A DNA stretch of 64,000 nt, taken from positions 2,666,001 to 2,730,000 of the forward strand of contig JAVFKD010000004.1 of the NCBI GenBank assembly GCA_036429605.1, written 5' to 3'. This stretch comes from Cladobotryum mycophilum. Lineage: Eukaryota; Ascomycota; Sordariomycetes; Hypocreales; Hypocreaceae. Numbering within the stretch: the first letter of the stretch is position 1; every line of letters begins with the position of its first letter. Both the position numbers and the translations under genes were made by a program. The notes under the pieces were generated by a model. That model did not search any database. It was not told where the DNA came from and was given only the letters and a program-made list of their open reading frames with translations. Positions 47,123 through 58,225 of this stretch are shown piece by piece.

Positions 47123-48703
47123 GGCGATAAGCGATTCACCCAGGGATGGGATGATGATGTTGCCGTGATGTCTTCAAGATTGGCGTTTCAAGAAAATTGC
47201 GGGTTCCATTCAAGATTTCTTTATCGATAAAGAATCTACTTTTTTAAGCAGTGCGGGTCCCTGCACAAGGCGCGCCTGCAACCTTCTGGAAGCAACCCTT
47301 ACGGGCGGTATGTGTTAGTAATGAGACTCAGCACATGCACAATGAGAGAATCAGAGGGGAAGATCTTTAAGGACTGATGGGAGGTTAATAGTGAAGTTCC
47401 ATATTTTTGTTTTGATGACAGAGAGAATAAGTCCACTAGTTTTATTATTGGATAAGTAAGTGTTCATCGCACAGTGCTCTTATATTCGTTTCGCAGGCAT
47501 CTCAATAACACCTAACCTATACGAAGAATGTGGTTTCCGACTATCTATTTCATCACAGGTATTTGAATTGAAGTGACCTTGTTTTGTGAGGAAATGTCAT
47601 CAAACACTTTATTTTCAGATGTTATAATACAAATGGTGCAAACACCCATTCATATGGTTCATGTGCATAGCATCTAATAACCAACCCTTCCAAGGATAGT
47701 AATATAGCTCAGTTGTTCTCGGCCCGTTAGTATTACCACATCAAGCTGAGTAAAAATAGGACGGGCATGGTCATACTATCGTCACTCATTGGATGAAATT
47801 CGTCAGGAACACTGGCGCAAGCTTTTTTGGCGATTACCTCGCGTCTATAGCGCGCATGGCAGGTAAAGTCTCATGTAGGTTGCAAGTATTTATCGCAAAT
47901 GATGAGAAGAGGCCAAGATATGGTTACTCTTGGATGATGCAGTGGTTAGCAACTTGTTTTTAGCTGACAAGTGCGATGGCGTTAAAGACAACCTTCCAGA
48001 ATCCAGCCGCTCACAATTGATCTTCACCTGGCAAGTCTGTTGAGTCATGATCTACTGTTGACGGAATATTCTCTCCGCTGACTTGAAGGTACACGAAAGA
48101 TACTTGGCGATCTAGGCTTGGTCCAGTTGCCCAGTTGCCCAGGTTGCTTCGCCTAAGAAAGAAGCCAGCCAGGAGCTACCCCTCCCTGAGCTGCACTTGC
48201 ATGTACATACCTACCTAGTAGTAGGATAGGGTAGAGAGAAGCTTGCAAAATTGCCCCTCCTCAAATTCCATATAAACATGCATTCGGCCCGCGTCAGCTA
48301 CCTGTTTTAAATCTTGGCCTACCTATTAATTTTCTCCTCAACTCCAAAGAGGAAATACTCTGATCATCCTTCATGTTCCTCTGCAGAGAAGAGCGATAGC
48401 AACTGCCGATCAAGAGGCTGTTTGCCTTACATCGCATCGTGCTTCCTCAAACACAAAAATCCCATCGTCCTACAAAGTGTCGTCATCCCGCGCGAACCAT
48501 CCCACTTCCCCACGTTTGCCGCGATTTAGTCTTGTCACTACCTTGAGCGGCCTCAACAGAGCCACTCTCTCTCTCAGTTGGCTTCATATTTACTTCATCA
48601 CAGACACCTTGCTCTCTAAAATCACGCTTGCTCTTTGGATCCCAATCTCACACTGCTAGACCGCCGATAAATCGCAATCCAACACGAAAGAACCTCATAC
48701 ACA
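47123..48703. promoter_or_regulatory. Divergent RRP6/TPS1 upstream region
   Basis: 1.6 kb shared by two divergent genes. On the TPS1 side are two CCCCT stress-response-like elements (48179-48183 and 48254-48258) and a TATAAA at 48271-48276, implying a TPS1 leader of about 400 bases. That leader contains a short upstream frame (ATG at 48373, eight codons, MFLCREER). A CATACCTACCTAGTAGTAGG tract lies near 48207. Confidence 0.55.
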
Positions 48704-50351
48704 ATGCCTGGCGCCGACGACGAAGCCGTCCCCGGCCGCTTGCTTCTTCTCTCCAACCGCCTTCCCATCACAATCAAGCGCTCCGAAGATGGCAGCTATA
48801 GTTTCTCCATGTCATCTGGTGGCCTTGTAACCGGTCTCAGCGGTCTCAGCAAAACCACCAGCTTTCAATGGTATGGCTGGCCTGGACTCGAGGTGCCTGA
48901 AAACGAGGTCGATAGCATGAAGCGCCGTCTCAAGGAGGAGTATGGTGCCCACCCCGTGTTTATCGATGATGAGCTTGCCGATAGACATTATAACGGCTTC
49001 GCAAGTAGGTTTCACCGACCCGTTTCACTGTGATCCATTCTGCCTTTGATACTAACGTTGGATCCTGAACGCAGATTCTATTCTCTGGCCTCTCTTCCAC
49101 TACCACCCCGGTGAAATCACATTCGATGAAGCCGCATGGTCCGCCTACCAGGAAGTCAACCGTCTCTTCGCCAAGACAGTCATCAAGGACGTTCAAGACG
49201 GAGACCTTATTTGGGTTCACGACTATCACTTGATGCTGCTTCCTCAGATGCTGCGAGAGGAGATTGGCGACTCCAAGAAGAATGTCAAGATTGGCTTCTT
49301 TTTGCACACACCCTTCCCCAGCAGCGAAATCTACCGTATTCTTCCTGTACGCGAAGCTCTCCTTACTGGCCTTTTGGACTGCGATCTCATCGGCTTCCAC
49401 ACGTACGATTACGCCCGCCATTTCCTAAGCAGCTGCTCTCGCATTTTGGACGCACCAACCACTCCAAGTGGCATCGACTGGAACGGCCGGTTCGTTACTG
49501 TCGGTGCATTCCCTATCGGAATCGACCCGGAAAAGTTCGTCGAGGGTCTAAAGAAGCCCAAGGTTCAAGAGCGCATTGCGACACTGAGCCGCAAATTTGA
49601 AGGCGTTAAGCTCATTGTAGGAGTTGATCGCCTTGATTATATCAAGGGTGTTCCCCAGAAACTTCATGCCCTCGAAGTATTCCTGACGGAGCATCCGGAG
49701 TGGATAGGCAAAATCGTTCTTGTGCAAGTCGCTGTACCGTCCCGCCAAGACGTCGAAGAGTACCAGAACCTGCGTGCGGTTGTAAACGAACTGGTCGGCC
49801 GTATTAACGGCAAATTTGGCACCATCGAATTCATGCCAATCCACTTCCTGCATCAGTCAGTATCCTTTGAGGAATTAACGGCCCTGTATGCTGTCTCCGA
49901 CGTTTGCCTCGTCTCCTCAACTCGTGATGGTATGAACTTGGTTTCGTACGAATATATCGCTACTCAGCGCGACAACCACGGTGTCATGATCCTCAGTGAA
50001 TTCACCGGAGCCGCACAATCCCTTAACGGCAGTCTCATCGTCAACCCTTGGAACACGGAAGAACTTGCTAACGCCATCCACGACGCTGTTACGATGAGCC
50101 CAGAACAACGTGAGGCCAACTACCGCAAGCTTGAACGCTATGTCTTCAAGTACACAAGTGCCTGGTGGGGTGCTAGCTTCGTTGCTGAGCTCACTCGTCT
50201 CGGTTCCGACAACACACAGCCTAAGACTCTGCGGAACGTTTCTGGTGAGGTTATTGGCTTGGAGCGAGAACCTGAGCAGGCAATTGAACAAGCTGAGCTC
50301 ACAGAAACCAGCGACGCACCTGCGGAAGTACCCCCAGAGGCGACGCAGTAG
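48704..50351 (+). CDS. TPS1: Trehalose-6-phosphate synthase, catalytic subunit
   Basis: Makes trehalose-6-phosphate from UDP-glucose and glucose-6-phosphate in the cytosol (GT20 family). Seen: RLLLLSNRLPITI (N-terminal strand), SSGGLVTGLSGL, FQWYGWPGLEVPE, then after a 70-nt intron (49005-49074, GTAGGT, ACTAAC, CGCAG) LWPLFHYHPGEI, WVHDYHLMLLPQMLR, FFLHTPFPSSEIYR, GFHTYDYARHFLS, VGVDRLDYIKGVPQK, DVCLVSSTRDGMNLVSYEYI and LSEFTGAAQSL. 525 residues with an acidic, Glu-rich tail (EPEQAIEQAEL), close to the usual size of the single-domain Tps1. No phosphatase domain. Likely stress-induced from the CCCCT elements upstream (inference). Confidence 0.97.
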
Positions 50352-51040
50352 TTGAATGCCCTGGCAACAGTCTTTTTCATTTCTTTTGTAAGGCAGGATT
50401 TCAGAATAAACCGTGAACCGTGTTGGTCAGTGTTCAATTGCGACGTGGCCAAAAAACAAACTGAGACGACAGGTTATTTATGTGTCTGCGGGGAGAGATG
50501 AATATTTTACCTTTGAATAAAGCGTCCCGTTCGCTCATTGGGACGTGCATGGATTGGAACATCTCACAATTTGGAGAAGGATTATGGATTAGAGTATTCA
50601 TGCGAGAGTCAGAATTTGTATTGCTTGTTTGCCCCCCTTTATTTGGGCAACCGATTCGTGGTCATGATAGCGTTGGGGTTTTTTTTGATATAGTATTATC
50701 TCATAAAGTTATATCCTTCGTCCTCCAACCCGAAAAGGTTATAGTTCTGGCTACGTAGGACCAAGACATGGATACAATCACTTCAATAGTACTTGGCCTG
50801 ATGGACTTGGCAATACCGTGGGTGGAAAACCTCTGACGGCGGAGTGATAGCATACATTTAGATATCTAAGCCAAGAAACGAAACAAATTACAGCAACCCC
50901 AGAAAACTCCACTCCCTCCTCGGTGAAAGCAAGCTATTGGTATCCGCCAATCTTCTCTCTCATCTTGTTTAGTTGTCCCTTACATATTTCTTCATTCATT
51001 CATAAGTTCAGCCAAAGCGTCGTAGTCAAGGTTACCCTCT
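50352..51040. other. Convergent 3' region of TPS1 and VID27
   Basis: Two AATAAA polyadenylation-like signals follow TPS1 (50405-50410 and about 50516). The rest is AT-rich without a gene. Confidence 0.55.
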
Positions 51041-53792
51041 TCAATAAGGGGACTCAACAATATCCTCTTTTCCAAGCTTGTATCGCCCGCTGTTCAGGTT
51101 ACCAATTCTAGCGGAGCTATTTCGCCCACCACTGCCACCGCCAAGCAATCGGATATCGCCCATGATACTCTCTCGCGTGGGCTTCTTCAGGCTCTGCTTG
51201 GCCACCATGTTGACTTCATTAGGCAGGGCGACGATGACGTTCTTATCTGAGCCGAATTTGAAGTCATCCGCCATGACCTTGTCCTCGTATCGCTTGATCT
51301 TGTACGGAGACTTGGAGCCACGAACCACTCTCTTGATATTCCACTCAATAATGTAAGGTCCAGTGGCAGTGATGATGCTTGTTTCCTCCGCGCCTTCTCC
51401 AGTGTTGAATTTGGCAGGGGTGAATGTAACAGGCTGTCCGGTTTCGTGATAGAACTGAGCGACGTGTTCTGGTGTCAGAGCAAGTCGGCGAGGACGAGGC
51501 TTGGAGTCGGCAGCGAATCCCTTCTCAAATCCGAGCTTGCCCTCATTCTTGCCACCTTGCTGCAAGGCATCTACAAGGAGAATGTAGTTCTTTGTAGTTC
51601 CCAGGATCCATCGACCATCGGCTGAAACGTCCATACCAGTGATGGGATCACCCAAAGCAGGAAGTTGAGTCTTGGCCCTGATTCCAAGCCGATCAAAGAG
51701 ACGAATATCACCCTTGTTACTTGCTACGGCAATATAGCCCTTCTCAGTTGTCGCGAGAGCGGAGAAATCGTTCTTGGAAGCGTACTGCTTCAAGTCCGAA
51801 TCCACAAGCTTGTTACCAGACAAACGAGGGTCAACTCGGAAAAGGGCGTTGTGTGAGATACCCAAGAACGTCTGCTCTGAACTCATCTGGGCGAACTTGT
51901 TCTCTGGGGCAAATGTTGTAACGGGGATATCGTCATGAACGTTCCACTCATCTACAACCTTGCCGTATTCAATGTCCATGCGGTACAGCTTGGTGGGATC
52001 AATGTCATTTTGCATAATGAGATCTCTGTCCTCGCTGTGTAGCATAACCTTCTTTGGATTCAGGAGTTTTCCGTTGGGTGCCGTGACCTTGGAAATATTG
52101 GTAGAGAATTTCAGACGGTTATCGGGCGTATGAGAGAAGACTCCGATCTTGGAACCACGAACGACAAATGATCGGTCGTGCTTGTAACCAACAGCAAGTT
52201 GGGAGTTGACTTCTCCATCTGCCCTCTCCTCAGCATCCTCATCCTCCTCGGAGTCGTACTCTCCACTTCGGACACCTTCGTCCTCAGTTTCAGTTTCCTC
52301 CTCCTCCTCTTCCTCTTGTTCCTCTTCTTCGGCAGGGGCATCTTCCATGTTAAGGTCGCCAAACGAATCTAGAACATATTCTCGTTCCTTTTCTTGAATC
52401 TTGGCCCACTTGGTCTCGTTCAATTTCTCCCAGATGGCTTGCATTATGGCCTGCTGGAATCTCTCCAAAGTAGGCTGATCCTTGAAACGGAGCAGCCAAG
52501 ATCTTGCAGTGCCATCCTTGGCGAAGTGGTTGAAGACGAAGGAAAGGTATTCAAAGTCGAAGACGGGGTTGAACTCGGCAATGACTGGGGTTCCAATATA
52601 GGCCTTGCCATTTCCTTCAATCTGCAACCAGTACTCCCACTTTCCAATCTCTGAAACCGTAGCGATGATGGAGTCGTTAACCAAGACGAAATGTCCTGGC
52701 TGGGGATCAAAGAGGTGAAGTTCTGCAGTCACGGCGGCGTAAATTTCGAGGGGCTCAGGTGCGGTTTCTACCTCTGGGATTTGTGGGGAGGCTTCTTCCT
52801 CTTCCATCACCTCCTCCTCCTCTTCTTCTTGGAACTGCTCTTCTTCGTTGAACTCTTCCTCTAGCAATTGCTCCGGCGTGGCCTCACGCTTAGCCGGAGT
52901 GTTGACAGTACTCCTGGCTACCATGTCGTCGACGGAGTGAATGGAGCGCGTAAGCGTCGGGCTATGAAGAGGGCTTGCAGGAGGAATAGGGTGCTCCTCT
53001 TCGAATTCAAACTGCTCAAAATCCTCGTCGGAAGCAGTGGTGTGAGGCTTGCGATATTTGCGCTCGTACTGGCACTCCTTGGCTATTCTGATAAAGTCCT
53101 CGACCTGTGCGGATGGGACAACACTGTCACAAACGAACTCGTAGAGGTCGCCGTTGTCGCCACTTAAATCTCTCCAGGCCAGAACGGTTTCGCCCGCTTC
53201 CCTGGCTTCAACTCGAAAGTGCAGGGCCTCGTCGAGCAAGAAGGTCTTCTCGTCACGCTCGGCGGCGAATGCGTCGATCTCGTTGTCCTCTTCTTCCTCA
53301 GCAAGGAGTTCGGCTTCTCCCTCTTCAAAGACACGCTGAACGACAAGCTGGTACTGGAAATCTTGGTTGGTGCGGCGGATGCGAATAGTAGAGTCCTTGA
53401 AGATGAGCTCGGAGTAGCCCTTTGGCGAGAGGGGTCGAACGAGGTAGAGCTGACCCTGAGGGAGCTCAATGAGGGATTCTTGGGTGGTTGAGCCGAAAAT
53501 CAGCTTGCCAACTGTGTGATTTAGTAGTTAGTAAAGAGATTTGAATGCTAGTTGGTATGTGGTGCGTTGTGTTGAATGGTACCTAGTAGGTAGTAGAATG
53601 AGGTGTTGAAGTTGGCGGGGAGGAGGGAATGAATGCGATGAGACAAACAGAAGGTACTTGTAGGAGAGGAAATGCAGGCAGGGACATGGAAACTCGCATC
53701 CAACCAATGCGTTGGCTTAACGAGGCGGGGAGAGAAGGGGGGGAGACCACAGCGGGTTTTCACTTTTACATACCATTCCTCAGAACGAACAT
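51041..53792 (-). CDS. VID27: VID27 family protein
   Basis: Vid27 was named for vacuole import and degradation of gluconeogenic enzymes in yeast; its biochemical role is unclear. A 19-nt first exon (53774-53792, MFVLRN) is joined by a 262-nt intron (53512-53773, GTATGT to ACACAG) to VGKLIFGSTTQESLIELPQG and QLYLVRPLSPKGY. The middle has long acidic E-runs. The C-terminal VID27 domain starts DRSFVVRGSKIGVFSHT and continues MQNDIDPTKLYRMDIEYGKV, DEWNVHD, FAQMSSEQTFLGISHNALFR, LATTEKGYIAVASNKGDIRL, and GDPITGMDVSADGRWILGTT, a beta-propeller-like fold. 829 residues. The tail SARIGNLNSGRYKLGKEDIV is also typical of the family. Confidence 0.95.
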
Positions 53793-55282
53793 GCTGACAG
53801 TTTTATTTCCGCGTACGGTTCTCTAGCAGCAACGGCTGCTTTGTGTTTTTGTTGCTTCGAGCGTGGGAGGAGAACGGAGGGAAAGAAAAAAAGAAGTTTT
53901 AGGTAGTAGTGGTGGGTAAGATGGAGAAGAAGAAAAGAAGAAAAAAACTGAGTCGTGGCAGCCCAATGTAGCGATAACGAAGGTCTCGAGGGGCAACGGT
54001 AGATGTCAATACACCAAAGATGTTGAATGAGGCAAGATTTGTTCGCAAAGGATTCTCAAGGAGAGAGATTCAACTTTTAGATAGACAACTTTGAAGCGCA
54101 CTCGACTCTGCGTCATAACAAAAGAAAAAGGATGGCACTACCTGTTAGTGGACGGCTGCCTTATAATAATACCTAATAAGCAAGTTGGTGTGGACGAAGT
54201 AAATATTGGAGGGGTAAAACAAGAGATAAGCTTGTGTTTGTTGACATTTGCCACAATACAATTGCCACAGTTACCAGTTGCAAGGTTCATTTGCAGTGGC
54301 GGTGCAGACTCAACTTATTTACAAGTATATCTTCGTAAATCTCTCGAAAGGAGAGCTTGTATTTACATGTTAAATAATTACAGTAGGATTAGTATGAATT
54401 TTGATGATTTGTTCTTGGTCTATTATCTGTGCTGGGTTATCTTGATTTTCTCTGTGGTTTGCGATCGCTGCCTCATTCGGTGCTCAGAAACTTGAACATT
54501 GTCACATGACTTGCCTGGGAACACTTTGGGCTTGCCTTCATTAGGAATACGCACACCCACTCGCTTCTCATGATTGATCAACATCTCATTTATCTGCTAC
54601 TCATTTGGACCGTCAGATCAAGAAATCGTCATTGACATCATCGCCCTTTAGCCGGTATCGATTGATATGTGCACTATTTCATCCATCTTCCAGCGCAGTT
54701 TGTACTGCTGTTTCAAGAAGCAAACAATACACAAAGGATCGTCTTAACATCACCCGGTGCTTCACAAGGTTAAAGTTGACCGATGAGCATCCTCACTCTC
54801 ACCAGCTTCATCAAATTTAAATCTGATACTTGGGAACTATCAAGAGTTCTTTAGCTGCTTGACCCTTGTTTACGAGCTGTTTATATGGAATCTTAGTGCC
54901 AATAGATTCTGTCAACTTGCAGCCCAAACGGTCAACAACCAGAGGCTTACTTGAAATGGATGCGTCATTCAGGCCGACTTCATTCACACCTGAACAAACT
55001 CACTAGACAAAAAGACGGACGCATGAAGCGTTGAACTAGCGCATAGTCTATCCTCTGCTCCGCAAGTCGTATCATTCTGCTACTAGGAGCTTCTAGATGC
55101 ATAGAGCAAACTTGCCAAGCTCAGCATGGCGGTCCTCTATTAACAATTCACCCCATACCAATAAAGCATTGAGGAGCAGGGGCCCAACCATACTCAGACA
55201 TCCCTCGCCCATCCAGAGTATCAAGCTTCACCCAGCTCGGCGTATAATCATGGACAGACCCCCTGCCGTAACAAGTTAGAGC
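53793..55282. other. VID27 upstream region and tRNA flank, no gene recognised
   Basis: Purine-rich leader (AAAGAAAAAAAGAAG near 53880-53945), then AT-rich sequence. A 134-codon plus-strand frame (54091-54495) has no recognisable motif and is not called. Confidence 0.5.
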
Positions 55283-55379
55283 GGCGAGATGGCCGAGCGG
55301 TTATGGCGCCAGGTTAAGGATACCTTAACAGGAATTCCTGGTGGAGCAATCCTCGTGGGTTCGAATCCCACTCTCGTCA
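55283..55379 (+). tRNA. tRNA-Leu(AAG) with intron
   Basis: Acceptor stem GGCGAGA pairs with TCTCGTC. D arm GCCGAGCGG, anticodon stem CCAGG/CCTGG, anticodon AAG at 55316-55318, long variable arm (GGAGCAATCC, class II), T arm GTGGG-TTCGAAT-CCCAC. A 16-nt intron follows position 37 (55320-55335) and contains CCTTAA, which pairs with the TTAAGG of the anticodon loop. Discriminator A at 55379 is included. Confidence 0.92.
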
Positions 55380-55683
55380 GTCACGACTTTTTGCAGTGGC
55401 AGGGTGATTCTTTTTGATGTTATGATGTTGTTACAAGAGTGTATGCATGCAATGCACCAAAGCAGATTTGCAAATGTAGATGATTCTTAAACCAACGAGG
55501 AATGTAATAGATTCATTCAATTAAGGATTTAATGTCTTTACTTATAACCTGTGGAATCATGAATGTGAGCTCTTATGATAGAACTACCTATTAATACGCT
55601 ATACGCTATGCTTAATGATTGAACCGACTCGGCCTTTCAAACCATATCTCTGCCATGCGATTATGAATAATAACAAACAGCTC
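55380..55683. other. AT-rich spacer after tRNA-Leu
   Basis: No gene seen. A T-rich stretch (CTTTTTG) just after the tRNA could serve as the RNA polymerase III terminator. Confidence 0.5.
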
Positions 55684-56256
55684 TCAATGCTTATAATCAC
55701 CCGCTTCTCCCTTCCGCCGACGTGGTGCATTAGAAACATGTTCCATCTCAATAGGCTGCCCACGAACATATCCCGATTGTCTGGCCCTGTGCAATACTTC
55801 GTGGACTGTACTAGGATGAAGGCCGTAAATGAGCGCCGTCTGCTTCTGTGATACTCCTGTGCCGTAAAGTGTCAACAAGGCCATCTTTGTAGCATTAGAA
55901 AGACGGTAACCTCTGCCGACGGCGGCCGATGCATTGATTTGTTGATTTGCTGTACCCGTGTCCGCAGAGGGCTCCAGCGTATTGTTGTCGTGAGACTCTG
56001 TTGCCGCATTCTAGGCGATGCCTTTTTCACTGGCTGCTTTTATCTCTTCCTCTGGGCTATCGTCTTCTTCCAACTGCGAGGTGCCGGGAAGTCTGGTATT
56101 ATAGGCCGACTTTGCGGTGCCGGGGGCTGTTGATTGTGTTGTTGAATCTGAAGAGGGTGATTGGCGAGCTACAGCTGGCTCGATCAATATCGGTTCGAAT
56201 AATTCAGAACCCCAATGTATCTCCGACCATGGATCTATATCTCGTGCTGTATCCAT
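55684..56256 (-). pseudogene. Helix-turn-helix protein gene interrupted by an in-frame TAG
   Basis: One frame runs from ATG 56256 (MDTARDIDPWSEIHWGSELF) to the stop at 55684 and is broken only by TAG at 56011-56013 (codon 82 of 191). The C-terminal half is a clear HTH: RLSNATKMALLTLYGTGVSQ, then KQTALIYGLHPSTVHEVLHR, and a tail MEHVSNAPRRRKGEAG. Such HTHs occur in small fungal DNA-binding proteins and in the N-termini of Tc1/pogo transposases. TAG could derive from CAG by one C-to-T change in a CpA context. A splice removing it is not convincing: no GTRNGT donor or branch site lies nearby. The stop, an undiscovered intron or a sequencing error are all possible. It lies between two tRNA-Leu genes. 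Confidence 0.6.
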
Positions 56257-56600
56257 GTTGAGTATTTGAGTTGCGCGATGTGAATAAAAATGGTCTTGAT
56301 GATGTTCTGTACTACAGGAAATGTTCGATTATGTCTTATGACTGTATAAACTTGACCTTGATGTTCTTTTTTCTTTCCTTTTTATTTTTTTGTCAAGAGT
56401 CTGACTTGCTATATTTTAATTAGGCACGGTAAAATCCTATGGCAGGTAAGAAATAATAGAAGTCGGCGAAGAGATATCATGGCAGCTCTTTCATATCCTC
56501 TGTTCTCTTCTCTTCTCTTGCCTCATGAACCATCCGCAGTGAAACTCCCACCAAGGTTCCATAGTAGATATTACGCTACCCCCTTCCATGTCAAACAGCG
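56257..56600. other. Spacer between HTH pseudogene and tRNA-Leu
   Basis: AT-rich with a (TTCTC)n tract at about 56502-56520. No gene. Confidence 0.5.
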
Positions 56601-56699
56601 GGTCAGATGGCCGAGCGGTTATGGCGCCAGGTTAAGGTTACCTTAACAAGTAAATTCCTGGTGGAGCAATCCTCGTGGGTTCGAATCCCACTCTGATCA
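56601..56699 (+). tRNA. tRNA-Leu(AAG) with intron, copy A of an inverted pair
   Basis: Acceptor stem GGTCAGA/TCTGATC, anticodon AAG at 56634-56636, class II variable arm and T arm as in the first copy. An 18-nt intron (56638-56655) holds TACCTTAA complementary to the anticodon loop. The 99-base sequence is identical to the reverse complement of 60144-60242. Confidence 0.93.
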
Positions 56700-58225
56700 G
56701 TTTCTTTTTTGCTTCTGCTCATCAGCAGCAACCAATAATGAGGGAACTAGAGTTTTTCGGGTCTTAGTGGAGGTGGAGGTGGAAGGCCCTGCGAATAGCA
56801 GACTGTTCTCCCCCTCCAACCCAACGCAAGTCAAGTCATCTCCACCACCAATTTTCTGATGGGTCCTCTTGCTGCACGAGGGACAGGACAACATCCCCAC
56901 GTTACCCCAGACGCCCACCATGAGTCTATTCTTTTTAAGATTCTGACGCCGTTTCTCTTTCTTTTCTTACCCTGTTCGGATGAAGGCGTGACACGAGTTT
57001 TGCCCCGTAACGTACCGTCTACTCGGGAAAATCGGCTCAGATGCGTGCACTCTTTTGCGTTGCATTGTCTACTGAAGCACGCGACTCCGCATATTACATC
57101 AGGTATTGCATCAGGCAGGGTATGCATGATCGGGTAACTTGCATTAAATCCTACGCAGCACATCCTAGTGGCGCAGGCAAGATTTCAGGGCACTTCTCAC
57201 CAATCAAACATGGGAGGAGGAGGAGGAGGAGGAGGATGAGGACCAACAACATCCAGATCCTTCATTAGCAAAAACACAAAAGGGCAACACCCATCTTTTG
57301 TGAAACGATTCGCCAGCCTTGGACATTCCGCCGAGAGCCAAACAGTCATAGTCGCCCGGCTTCTGCTTGTGCTAGCGAGAAGCCTTCTCCGGGGTGGCGC
57401 GCGACCACCGAGTTTCTTGATCCTAAGAACAGCCATGCATAACCATGGATGTTTGCAGTGTATTATTAGCACCTGCAAGACATCCATTCATTCGCCAAGG
57501 GGAGGGGAGGGTCTGCTGACTCCCACCTATTACGTCCGCACCATTTGACGATCCGTCACTGCCAGCTGATCGTTTGCTCCCGCTCTCCCGCTCAGCCTTG
57601 TTAGTGGGCGCTGTCTTGGCTGTGTTTTTTCCCCTTCTTCTTCTTCTCCCTCCCACCCCCGGCACAAGAAGCGTCATCAAGCCGCCAGCGCGCCCTACCG
57701 AGTAGTAGGTGAGAATGTGGCTCCTCGTAACGCCCTATTAATTGTCCAACAACGGTGCGTGCACCAATAACGTGTGATCCGAGGTGCAACGGTCTGTCGG
57801 CTGCCTGCCAAGATGTAATCCTGCCTCTTAGTCATGGGGCGGAAGGACGAAAGAATGAAAGAGCCGCCCGTAGTTTTCGTCTATGCTGATCACATACGCC
57901 CGAAGGGAACATGTGTATATATAGTAGGTAAGTATCTAGTTAGTAGGTATCATGGATACTATATAAAGAGGTATGACTGTATTTTTTAGCCCGAGTTTCT
58001 CTAGCCTCGGCTCCGTGCATTCACTCTTTCTTTCTTACCTTATTTCTCCCTCGACATCCCTCTCATCTCCATATTCTTCATCTTCTTCTTCTTCATAATT
58101 TCTTTTCCCCTTCTTCATTGTTCGTTGTTAGTTCTCTCTGTCTTTGTCTCCGTCTCTTTCGCTTTCCCCTCATGACATGGTCAATTAAATCACGACTGGG
58201 TGGCAGAGCCCCCAAACCTTCAACC
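56700..58225. promoter_or_regulatory. Upstream region of the membrane hydrolase-like gene
   Basis: Simple repeat (GGA)n at 57212-57236 and a TATATAAA box at 57960-57967, followed by a pyrimidine-rich leader of about 230 bases (TTCTTCTTCTTC near 58083). Small frames have no recognisable content. Confidence 0.5.

Noticed and set aside
54091..54495. 134-codon frame upstream of the tRNA cluster
   Set aside because: Cys/Leu/Tyr-rich with no motif and no matching neighbour; treated as chance.
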